A stretch of 47,944 nt of DNA from assembly GCA_035544575.1 (NCBI GenBank), contig DATKEC010000128.1, forward strand, positions 1 to 47,944. Direction: 5' to 3'. The first letter of the stretch is position 1. Each line of letters starts with the position of its first letter. Positions 25,303 through 32,957 of the stretch are shown in pieces. A program made the position numbers and the translations under genes. Below the pieces are notes generated by a model, which was not told the DNA's origin, ran no database searches, and saw only the letters and a program-made list of their open reading frames with translations. The stretch is from DATHWB01 sp035544575. Lineage in GTDB: Bacteria; Actinomycetota; Acidimicrobiia; Spongiisociales; ZC4RG35.

Positions 25303-26549
25303 CGGGATACCGCACCACCGATGCGCCCACCGCCCCCGAATTGGCGGCCTGTGTGCAATGCGGGCTCTGTCTGCCGTTCTGTCCAACCTTCCGCCTGACC
25401 GGCAAGGAGTCGGCGTCGCCCCGGGGGAGGCTGGCGGCGATGCGCGCCGTCCTGGAGGGCGTCGCCGAAGTCGACGCCGCCTTCGACGAAGCCATCTCGT
25501 TCTGTCTGGGCTGTCGAGCATGCGAGGCGGTGTGTCCCGGTCTCGTCCCGTACGGCCGGGTCCTGGAGGGAGCTCGGGCCGAGTTGGTGGCGCAGCGGCC
25601 GTCCCGTGGCCGGCGGCTCCGCCGGATCGCGCTCGGCCGGGCGTTGGCGAATCGGCCCCTGATCCGAATCGCCACCGCGGCGATGGCGATCGGTCAGAGA
25701 GTGGGTGTGGCCAGGCTGGGTGGCGTCGCTGGTCGGGCCTTGCGGGGTCTCCGGCGGATCGAACCGCGTCGCAAGCGTTGGATCGGCCGCACCACCGAGC
25801 CCACGGGGACCCACCGCGGGACCGCGGTGCTGTTGGCGGGATGTGTGATGGATGCTTGGTTCGGTCCGGTGCATGACGCCACCGTCGCCCTGCTCAGCCG
25901 TGCTGGGTATCGCGTCGAGGTTCCCGAAGCTCAGACATGTTGCGGTGCACTGGCCGCGCACGACGGCCATACCGACGAGGCCCGCCGCCTGGCTGCCCTG
26001 AACGTGGCCGCGTTCGCGTCGGCGGATCTCATCGTGGCCGACGCCGCCGGGTGCAGCGCCCACCTCAAGGAGTACGCCCACCTGGCGGTCGGCGGCGATG
26101 GCGTCTCGCGCCGTGTCGTGGACGTGACCGAACTCGTGGCGAGCCTCATCGCAGACGGGTCGCTGCCCACACTGGAACCGACGGGCGAGCGCATCGCCAT
26201 CCAGGACCCGTGTCACTTGCGCCATGCCCAGCGGATCGTCGCCGAGCCTCGTGCGATCCTCCGTGCCGCGGGGCTCGTGCCGGTGGAGATCGATCCCGAC
26301 GGCCTCTGCTGTGGCGCCGCCGGCATCTACACGCTGCTGCGACCGACCGCCTCGAGCGAGCTCGGGAGACTCAAGGCGGCTCAAGTCGATGCGGTGGGGG
26401 TGTCGGCAGTGGCGTCCGCCAACCCGGGTTGTGAGATGCAACTGCGGGCGGCACTCGACCCGAGTGTCAGCGTGCGCCACCCGATCGAGTGGTACTTCGA
26501 GAGAGTGAGTGCCGATGACGCAGACCGGTACGCTGCGTCCGCAAAATGA
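25299..26549 (+). CDS. glcF: glycolate oxidase iron-sulfur subunit GlcF
   Basis: A 416-residue electron-transfer subunit. Two [4Fe-4S] ferredoxin motifs are visible: Cys18, 21, 24, 28 (CVQCGLCLPFCP) and Cys69, 72, 75, 79 (CLGCRACEAVCP). Two C-terminal CCG domains follow (TCCGALAAHDGH and LCCGAAGIYTLL). It relays electrons from the GlcD/GlcE flavins towards quinone. Start is GTG 25299 in a GTGA overlap, and the stop overlaps the next ATG. Confidence 0.93.
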   Translation: MTGYRTTDAPTAPELAACVQCGLCLPFCPTFRLTGKESASPRGRLAAMRAVLEGVAEVDAAFDEAISFCLGCRACEAVCPGLVPYGRVLEGARAELVAQRPSRGRRLRRIALGRALANRPLIRIATAAMAIGQRVGVARLGGVAGRALRGLRRIEPRRKRWIGRTTEPTGTHRGTAVLLAGCVMDAWFGPVHDATVALLSRAGYRVEVPEAQTCCGALAAHDGHTDEARRLAALNVAAFASADLIVADAAGCSAHLKEYAHLAVGGDGVSRRVVDVTELVASLIADGSLPTLEPTGERIAIQDPCHLRHAQRIVAEPRAILRAAGLVPVEIDPDGLCCGAAGIYTLLRPTASSELGRLKAAQVDAVGVSAVASANPGCEMQLRAALDPSVSVRHPIEWYFERVSADDADRYAASAK

Positions 26550-27148
26550 CCTCTTTCGAATCCTCTGACCTCATCGGCTCCCACCCCCAGCCGTTCCGCT
26601 ACTACTTCACACTCGCGGTCGGTGTCTTTCGGACCGGGCTCGATGTCGCGATGCTCGTGGTCGGCACCGGTCTGGTCGGGCTGGCGATCACCGTTCTCCT
26701 CGACGGCTTCGAGATCGTCGACCTCGACCTCGGTATGGGCATCGGAGGCACCCTTGGAGCTGCCTTGGTGATCGGTGTCTGCGGGGGATTCGCGCTCGGG
26801 GTGGCATCCGAGGGCCGATACGGCATGGCCCGGTCGCTCGAAGGGTTCCCGCTTCTCGAAGTGGCGATCGGACGTGCCGTCGCCATCGTGATGATGGCCC
26901 TCCTACTGCTGTTCGCGGCCGGTCGACTGGAACCGGTGATCGTCGATCTGCCATACCCGTTCACAGTCGCCGTCGAAGTCATCCGGGCCGTCGGAGCTGC
27001 CGGGTTTGTCGCCGCCTTCATCGGTGTGCCGGCCGCCTGGGGCATCCGACGCGGCCTGAATCGGCTCGGGTGGGGACGGGCACTCGTGATCCCGACGCTC
27101 TACTTCATCTGGCTGGTCTCCGCACTCCTTGCCTTCGACGTCCCCTGA
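26546..27148 (+). CDS. multi-pass membrane protein closing the hyu-glc operon, unknown
   Basis: A 200-residue hydrophobic protein with about five membrane segments (near 22-48, 68-92, 108-128, 142-165, 178-197). I do not recognise its family. It has no lysine and no metal or haem motif. It starts in an ATGA overlap with glcF, so it is almost surely translated from the same mRNA. That suggests a membrane anchor or transporter for the Glc complex or its substrate, but nothing in the sequence proves it. Its stop is 6 bases from the convergent acetyltransferase stop. Confidence 0.75.
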   Translation: MTSFESSDLIGSHPQPFRYYFTLAVGVFRTGLDVAMLVVGTGLVGLAITVLLDGFEIVDLDLGMGIGGTLGAALVIGVCGGFALGVASEGRYGMARSLEGFPLLEVAIGRAVAIVMMALLLLFAAGRLEPVIVDLPYPFTVAVEVIRAVGAAGFVAAFIGVPAAWGIRRGLNRLGWGRALVIPTLYFIWLVSALLAFDVP

Positions 27149-27154
27149 CCAGGC

Positions 27155-28027
27155 TCACGCCACAGTCTTGGCCCACACCTGCTCAACGGAGCCCTCGAAT
27201 CCGGCGCGGGCGACGGCGTCGTTCATCCAGTCGATGCTCGGCACCAGCATCCGGAGGCGCTCGAAGCCCTTGCGATCGGCGCGGTCGACGACGGCTCGCA
27301 CCATCCGATACGCATCGTCGTCGGTTGTGATGAGCAACGGAACGAACATGGTGTCGTCGTCCTCCTGTTCGGCAACGATCCACCCGGAAGGACCGTGCAG
27401 CAGACGCTTGCCGGCGACGGCTTCTTCGAGGTCGGGACGTGTCATCCGTCGCATCAGCCAACCCCGCGGATAGAGGTTGCGGCCGGCGCGGGAGAGGGCA
27501 GAGGTCGACCAGGCGATCCAGGCCGGTTCGATCTCCGCCGGCGTTCCCACCACGAGTTGTTCGTCACCCTGCACCCGGCGTCCGCCGTTGGTGACGGGAT
27601 CCGGCTCGCTGCCCAGCCCGCGCACCGCATTGGTCCACTCGCACACTTTGCGGTATCCAGCCGCCTCCACCTGGCGTTGGGCGGCGTCGTTCCACGCCTC
27701 GATCATCAGCCGCACGATGAGGCCGCCTTGCGAGCGCGCCCATTCGCACAGATGGTCGTTGAGCCGTGTTGCGAGTCCCTCGCGTCGATGGTCGGGGTGG
27801 ACCCTCGCCCCGTGCATCCAGCCTTCGGTCGACGACATCATCACACCGCGGGCGATCGCCACGGGTTGATCACCCGCGACCGCCACCGCCACATGGGCGT
27901 TCGGGTCGGCCAGCCAGTCCTGGAAGACGTCGGCGACATAGTCGCCCCAGGTGAACGTGTCGGTGGTGAAGGAGCGGATGAAATCATGGTCCTCCGCCCG
28001 TGCCGCCCGAATCGTTGGCTCGGTCAC
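27155..28027 (-). CDS. GNAT-family acetyltransferase
   Basis: A 290-residue protein with an N-terminal GNAT domain (about 5-150). The acetyl-CoA loop is VHPDHRREGLATRLNDHL, followed by MIEAWNDAAQRQVEAAGYRKV, which is typical of motif B. The C-terminal half (about 155-290) looks like a degenerate second GNAT fold lacking a clear acetyl-CoA loop. The substrate is unknown. It starts at GTG 28027 inside a GTGA overlap with the argS stop, so its translation depends on argS. Confidence 0.85.
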   Translation of the reverse strand: MTEPTIRAARAEDHDFIRSFTTDTFTWGDYVADVFQDWLADPNAHVAVAVAGDQPVAIARGVMMSSTEGWMHGARVHPDHRREGLATRLNDHLCEWARSQGGLIVRLMIEAWNDAAQRQVEAAGYRKVCEWTNAVRGLGSEPDPVTNGGRRVQGDEQLVVGTPAEIEPAWIAWSTSALSRAGRNLYPRGWLMRRMTRPDLEEAVAGKRLLHGPSGWIVAEQEDDDTMFVPLLITTDDDAYRMVRAVVDRADRKGFERLRMLVPSIDWMNDAVARAGFEGSVEQVWAKTVA

Positions 28028-29781
28028 ATCCGGTCCGGGACGTCGATCCCGAGCAAACCGAGTCCGGTGGTCAGCGTGTGGCCGGTGAGCTCTGCCACTC
28101 CGAGCCAACTCGCCCGCAACTCGGGATTCGACTCAGAGAGGATGTGGCATTCCTCGTAGAAGCGGTTGAACACCTGGGACAGCTCGTAGCAGTACTCGGC
28201 TAGGTGGTTCGGGGCACGCAGCATGACCGTCCGTCCGACGATTTCAGGAAAGCGGGAGAGATGAAGGAGGAGCGTCCGGTCCGCCTCGCCTGCCACTTTC
28301 GTCACGGGCCCGATCTGCTCACCGGTGGCGTTGCGGAGGATCGACCCGATCCTGACCGAGGCATACAGCAGGTATGGGCCGGTCTTGCCTTCGAAGGACG
28401 TGAACCGGTCGAGGTCGAACATGTAGTTCGAGCTGCGATGGTTGGCGAGGTCGCCGAACTTCAGTGCCGAGACACCCACCATCCACGCGATGCGGTCCCG
28501 TTCCTCGGCCGGGTAGTCCTGGGCCAGACCGCGTTCTTCCATTCGGGCCTCAGCCCGGCGCACCACATCCGCCACGAGGTCGCCGAGCCGTGGAAGGTTT
28601 CCGTCACGCGTCCGTAGCGGCTTGCCGTCCACACCGTTGACAGTTCCGAACCCGATGTGTTCGAGCACCATCTCCTCGGGGGCCACGCCACCTGAGCGTG
28701 CCGCCCGGAACACCTGCTCGAAGTGGAGCGACTGGCGCTGGTCGACGACGTAGATGACCTCGTGGCATCCCCGCTCGACGCGGTCGTCGATGGTGGCGAC
28801 GTCGGTCGTGCCGTAGGTGTACGCCCCGTCGGACTTGACCAGCATCAGTGGAGGGATCTCGGTCTTGTCGCTTGGGAGCGCCACGTCGACCACGAGTGCT
28901 CCCTGACTTTCGGTGACCGCTCCCGCCAGCCGCATGCGTTCGATCATGGGTGCGATGCGCTCGTGAACGGACGCCTCGCCGAGCCACAGTTCGAAGGTGA
29001 CTCCCAACTCGTCATAGATCGCCCGCATCGCATCCACGGAGACCTCACGGAAGTGTTCCCACAGGGCGCGGTAGCCGGGGCGGCCCTCCTGGAGCTCGAA
29101 GGTGGCGCGACGGGCCGCCTCGGCGAAGTCGGGATCGTCTTTGGCACGTCGGGAGGCAGCGGGGTACAGGTCCTCGAGTTCGGCGACTGTCACCGGTGAC
29201 TCGTCGGGATACGGTCCGGTGAGGGCCGGGTCGAAGTACGGCCATGCCGGATTGCGCTGTTCGAGTTCGGCGATGAGCTGGCCCATCGGTGTGCCCCAGT
29301 CCCCGAGGTGGACGTCGCCCAATGCGTCGTGACCGGCGAAGGCGTACACCTTTCTGAGGGCCTGGCCGATGATGGCCGGCCGGAGGTGACCGACGTGGAG
29401 GCTCTTGGCGACGTTCGGCCCTCCGTGGTCGACGATCACCTTCCGCGGGGCATCCGGCTGGCGCACGCCCAGTCGCTCGTCGACCCGTAGCGCCTCGACC
29501 GAGGCGGCGAGGGCGGCGTCGGTGACCGTGATGTTGAGGAACCCCGGTCCGGCGATCTCGATGTTCTCGATCCGGGGGTCGCCGCCGACAGTGGCGACCA
29601 CCTCGGCGGCGATGTCCCGCGGGTTGCGTCCAGCCTGCTTGGCGCCGCCCATGGCTCCGTTGCACTGGAACTGGGCGAGCTCGGGCCGCTGGGAGGGGAC
29701 GACGTCGCCCAAGCCGGGATCGAGGCCCACTCCGGCGAACGCCTCGCCGAAGAGATCACTGAGTTCGGACAGCAGGGACAT
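28024..29781 (-). CDS. argS: arginyl-tRNA synthetase
   Basis: A 585-residue class I synthetase. The N-terminal Add-1 domain contains FQCNGAMGGAK, the HIGH-type motif is HVGH (129-132, AKSLHVGHLRPAIIGQ), the KMSKS position is GKPLRTRDGNLPRL, and the C-terminal anticodon-binding domain ends GLGLLGIDVPDRM. ATG 29781 is chosen because SLLSELSDLFGEAF is the normal start and TATCCT lies 7 bases upstream; the frame extends further but without family character. The downstream acetyltransferase overlaps its stop. Confidence 0.96.
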   Translation of the reverse strand: MSLLSELSDLFGEAFAGVGLDPGLGDVVPSQRPELAQFQCNGAMGGAKQAGRNPRDIAAEVVATVGGDPRIENIEIAGPGFLNITVTDAALAASVEALRVDERLGVRQPDAPRKVIVDHGGPNVAKSLHVGHLRPAIIGQALRKVYAFAGHDALGDVHLGDWGTPMGQLIAELEQRNPAWPYFDPALTGPYPDESPVTVAELEDLYPAASRRAKDDPDFAEAARRATFELQEGRPGYRALWEHFREVSVDAMRAIYDELGVTFELWLGEASVHERIAPMIERMRLAGAVTESQGALVVDVALPSDKTEIPPLMLVKSDGAYTYGTTDVATIDDRVERGCHEVIYVVDQRQSLHFEQVFRAARSGGVAPEEMVLEHIGFGTVNGVDGKPLRTRDGNLPRLGDLVADVVRRAEARMEERGLAQDYPAEERDRIAWMVGVSALKFGDLANHRSSNYMFDLDRFTSFEGKTGPYLLYASVRIGSILRNATGEQIGPVTKVAGEADRTLLLHLSRFPEIVGRTVMLRAPNHLAEYCYELSQVFNRFYEECHILSESNPELRASWLGVAELTGHTLTTGLGLLGIDVPDRM

Positions 29782-29788
29782 GCTGTCG

Positions 29789-29794
29789 AGGATA
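29789..29794 (-). promoter_or_regulatory. -10 box of leaderless promoter for argS
   Basis: TATCCT on the minus strand ends 7 bases before ATG 29781, within the 61-base gap after the E1 gene. Confidence 0.55.
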
Positions 29795-29842
29795 GGAGGG
29801 AGCTGGTTGGCCCCCAGCGCCAGCGGATGGCGGTGCGGCTCC

Positions 29843-31870
29843 TCAGAACTCGACGAGCTGGCGGGCGCGGGAGGCGATCCCTTCCGGATTGGGGTAGAGC
29901 ATGTCCTCCATCGACTGGGCGAACGGCATCGCTGGAACGTCGCCCAGGGCGTATCGCCGAATGGGGGCATCGAGCCACATGAACGCCTTGTCGGCGATCT
30001 GGGCGGCGAGTTCGGCGCCGTAGCCCACGAACTCGTTGTCCTCGTGAACGATCAGGACTCGGCTGGTCTTGCGAACCGACGCTTCGATCGTCGGCCAATC
30101 GAGCGGCTTGAGAGACCGCAGATCGATGACCTCGGCGGATATCCCGTCGGCGCGCAGCATCGCTTCGGCCTCGAGGGAGAAGTGGGCCATCGCTCCGTAT
30201 GTGAGGATGGTGAGGTCGCTGCCTTCCGTCCGGATCGCCGCCGACCCCAGCGGTACCACATGCTCGCCTTCGGGATAGGGACCCTTGCCGAGGCGATAGA
30301 GCTTCTTCGGTTCCAGGAACAGGACGGGGTCGGGGTCGTCGACCGCTGCGAACAGCAGTCCTTTGACGTCGGCGGGAGTCGATGGCACCACCACTTTGAG
30401 TCCGGGAACGTGGGCGTAGAAGGCCTCGATGGACTGCGAGTGATAGAGCGCCCCGTGGATTCCCGCTCCGAAAGGGGTGCGGATGGTGATCGAGCAATTC
30501 CAGCGTCCATTCGAGCGATAGTGGATGCGGGCGGCTTCGGACACGATCTGGTCGAAGGCGGGGTGGATGTAGTCGGCGAACTGGATCTCGGGGATCGGTC
30601 GGCGCCCTGCCGCGGCCATGCCGATGGCGGCACCGATGATCGACGACTCTGCCAGCGGGGTGTTGAAGCAGCGGTGCTGGCCGAAGCGCTCGGTGAGGCC
30701 GACGGTGGCCTTGAACACACCGCCTTTATCACCCCCGACATCTTCGCCGAAGACCACCGTGTCGGGGTAGGCATCCATGACCTCGTGCAGCGCCCGGTTC
30801 ACCGCGGTGATCAGGTTCACCTCGGCCCCGGCGGGAACGGGTTCGACCGCTGTCTTCGGTGCGGAAGGTTCGATGACCCGGGCATAGACGTTCGAGTACG
30901 GGTCCGTCGACTGAGGACGACCCTCCGCCAACTGAACGGCCTCGGCCAGCTCCGAGTCGAGCTCCGCTTCGATTTCCTGCTCGGTGGTGTCGCTCAGCAG
31001 CCGTTCTTCGATCAGGTACTGCTTCATCGTGACGACCGGATCGTTTCGACGCCAGTCGTCGACCTCCTCCCTGGTCCGATAGAGACGGTCGTCGTCGTCG
31101 GAGGTGTGCGCGTAGTACCGGTAGGTCTCAGCCTCGATCAACGTCGGGCCCCCTCCATCGCGGGCGCGGGCGATGGCGTCGGACATCGCCCGGTAGACCA
31201 TGAGCGGGTCGTTGCCGTCGATGAGCCTCCCGGCGATGTCGTAGCCTCGTGCCCGGTCAGCCACCGACCCGGCCACCTGATCTGATGTGGGCACCGAGAT
31301 CGCATAGCCGTTGTTCTCGATCAAAAAGATGACGCCGAGGCGGTGGACTCCGGCCCAGTTCATGGCCTCGTGCCAATCGCCTTCGGAAGTCGAACCCTCC
31401 CCGCCGTACACGACGACCACGCCGTCGTCTCCGGTTTGTCGCAATCCGTGGGCGATTCCGACCGCGTGCGGATACTGCGTCCCGATCGGTGAGGACTGGG
31501 TGAAGATACGGCCCTTCTCGTCGGACCAGTGGTTGGGGATCTGGCGGCCTCCCGACATCGGATCATCCGCCCGGGCGAACGTGGCGAGAAACACATCGAG
31601 CAGAGGAATGCCCCAGGCCAGCGCTACCCCCATGTCGCGGTAGTAGGGCAGCACCCAGTCGACCATCGGGTCGAGAGCCATGGCCGAAGCCACCTGGACG
31701 GCTTCGTGTCCCGACGAGCCGACGACGAACGGAACCCGTCCCTGCCTGTTGAGGGCGAACATCCGGTCGTCGACCTTGCGCGCCAGCCGCATGGTGCGGT
31801 ACATGCGCAGGGCGTCGTCGTCGGACAGGCCCAGGTCGCGGTGGTGAGTCTCCCGCCGCATCCATTCCAT
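29843..31870 (-). CDS. fused E1 alpha-beta 2-oxoacid (branched-chain type) dehydrogenase
   Basis: A 675-residue ThDP enzyme in which the alpha and beta E1 subunits are one chain. The alpha part (about 1-335) has the ThDP motif from 157 to 187, with GEG in place of the usual GDG and the closing ENNGYAIS. The beta part (about 350-675) has FGEDVGGDKGGVFKATVGL, NTPLAESSIIGAAIGMA and EIQFADYIHPAFDQI. It resembles 2-oxoisovalerate dehydrogenase E1. ATG 31870 has GAGGAG 6 bases upstream. No E2 or E3 gene is in the window, so it must use partners encoded elsewhere. A TAGAGT box at 31989-31994 (-) may be its -10. Confidence 0.92.
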   Translation of the reverse strand: MEWMRRETHHRDLGLSDDDALRMYRTMRLARKVDDRMFALNRQGRVPFVVGSSGHEAVQVASAMALDPMVDWVLPYYRDMGVALAWGIPLLDVFLATFARADDPMSGGRQIPNHWSDEKGRIFTQSSPIGTQYPHAVGIAHGLRQTGDDGVVVVYGGEGSTSEGDWHEAMNWAGVHRLGVIFLIENNGYAISVPTSDQVAGSVADRARGYDIAGRLIDGNDPLMVYRAMSDAIARARDGGGPTLIEAETYRYYAHTSDDDDRLYRTREEVDDWRRNDPVVTMKQYLIEERLLSDTTEQEIEAELDSELAEAVQLAEGRPQSTDPYSNVYARVIEPSAPKTAVEPVPAGAEVNLITAVNRALHEVMDAYPDTVVFGEDVGGDKGGVFKATVGLTERFGQHRCFNTPLAESSIIGAAIGMAAAGRRPIPEIQFADYIHPAFDQIVSEAARIHYRSNGRWNCSITIRTPFGAGIHGALYHSQSIEAFYAHVPGLKVVVPSTPADVKGLLFAAVDDPDPVLFLEPKKLYRLGKGPYPEGEHVVPLGSAAIRTEGSDLTILTYGAMAHFSLEAEAMLRADGISAEVIDLRSLKPLDWPTIEASVRKTSRVLIVHEDNEFVGYGAELAAQIADKAFMWLDAPIRRYALGDVPAMPFAQSMEDMLYPNPEGIASRARQLVEF

Positions 31871-31876
31871 GTTGTG

Positions 31877-31882
31877 CTCCTC
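31877..31882 (-). promoter_or_regulatory. Shine-Dalgarno of the fused E1 gene
   Basis: GAGGAG on the minus strand ends 6 bases before ATG 31870 and selects it over upstream in-frame starts. Confidence 0.7.
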
Positions 31883-32034
31883 GTGTTCGGGCCGATCCGC
31901 GTCTGCCCGCCTGGATCGCAGTGCGAGCGGGGCGAAATCGACACTCGCCGCCCCGGGTGGGGGTGGCCGATACCGATCTGTGGCGTCCACTCTAGAAAAG
32001 GGTGTCCGGAGGTGCGCCTCGGAGACGAGGTTCC

Positions 32035-32040
32035 TAGGGT
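32035..32040 (+). promoter_or_regulatory. -10 box of leaderless promoter for the gene at 32049
   Basis: TAGGGT ends 8 bases before GTG 32049, with no ribosome binding site between. Confidence 0.45.
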
Positions 32041-32048
32041 GCGGCGCG

Positions 32049-32810
32049 GTGATCAAGACGTCGCATCTTCGGGTGTATGTCCCTGCCGACCGACTGGGAC
32101 CCATGCCCGAGGCGGACACCGTGCTTCTCGGTCCGCCCCGGGACGTCGACTTTGCCATCGCTGCCGTCCCGATGTCCGAGGACGCCTTTGTCGCCGAATG
32201 GCAGGGACGTCGTTTCCTGTGCCCCCGCACGCCGCGTCTGCGCATGCTGGAAGGGGTGCTGGCCGTTCGGCATGCCTACACCCACCTGGGCGCCGGCGCG
32301 GTCATCCCCGAGCGGGTGGCGATGGCGGCGAGAGCCGAACTCGAGAAACTCCATGCCGAGTCGCCCTCGCTGCGCTCGCACATCCTCACCTCGGCGTGGC
32401 ACGTTCCGATCCGGTGGTTCGTTCCGTTCTTGACCGCCTCGAAGGAGGTCGTCGGTGCAAGTGCGTCCGTGTCGGTTCGCTACCGCTGCGACCAGCGGGC
32501 AGCAATGGCGAATCTCGACTGGGCGGTGGAGGTCTTGTCCGACGTCGAACCGATGGAACTTGTCGTCTCCGAGGTGCGCGAGCTGCGTCGATGGTTGGGC
32601 GAGTTCCCGACCACCTCCATGGTCGAGCTCGACTACGGCTCGGTGGCTTCGATGTTCTCCGAAACCGACCTCGTCATGGACGACAGTGTCGACCAGATCC
32701 GGGGAGCGCTCCACGCGCTCGAACGTGGCAACGTTGCCTCCGCAGTCCACCGCTACAGCCGGGTGATGACCCGCTGGGCGCCATCGTCGGCCATCTCGGC
32801 CTCCAACTGA
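32049..32810 (+). CDS. conserved actinobacterial-type protein of unknown function
   Basis: A 253-residue soluble protein without a signal or membrane segment. Visible features are an N-terminal TSHLRVYVPADRLGPM, a central SHILTSAWHVPIRWFVPF and a C-terminal helical part rich in acidic residues. The central motif recalls actinobacterial hypothetical proteins of the DUF8083 type, but this is from memory and tentative. GTG 32049 is chosen because the frame before it lacks protein-like character and TAGGGT lies 8 bases upstream. It is divergent from the E1 gene and 147 bases before the Mrp antiporter operon. Confidence 0.75.
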   Translation: MIKTSHLRVYVPADRLGPMPEADTVLLGPPRDVDFAIAAVPMSEDAFVAEWQGRRFLCPRTPRLRMLEGVLAVRHAYTHLGAGAVIPERVAMAARAELEKLHAESPSLRSHILTSAWHVPIRWFVPFLTASKEVVGASASVSVRYRCDQRAAMANLDWAVEVLSDVEPMELVVSEVRELRRWLGEFPTTSMVELDYGSVASMFSETDLVMDDSVDQIRGALHALERGNVASAVHRYSRVMTRWAPSSAISASN

Positions 32811-32853
32811 ACACGCCCCTGCCGGCGGCTTCGGACGCCCCACCTACGGCCGG

Positions 32854-32859
32854 TATGCT
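32854..32859 (+). promoter_or_regulatory. possible -10 of the Mrp antiporter operon
   Basis: TATGCT would give an mRNA starting near 32866 and a leader of about 90 bases. The leader can form CGATC-gagg-GATCG and GGCT/AGCC-bounded hairpins. I do not recognise a known riboswitch in it. Confidence 0.35.
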
Positions 32860-32957
32860 CCCGCACGATCGAGGGATCGGATCCGGCGGAGGCTCCAGTT
32901 CCTGGGTCGACGGAGAGCCGGGAAGCCTGGTCGGCAAAGTCTGAGTTTGGAGCTGCC

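Noticed and set aside
32866..32957. A named riboswitch (cobalamin, c-di-AMP, glycine) before mrpA
   Set aside because: Fragments resemble short consensus pieces, but no complete conserved core is present.
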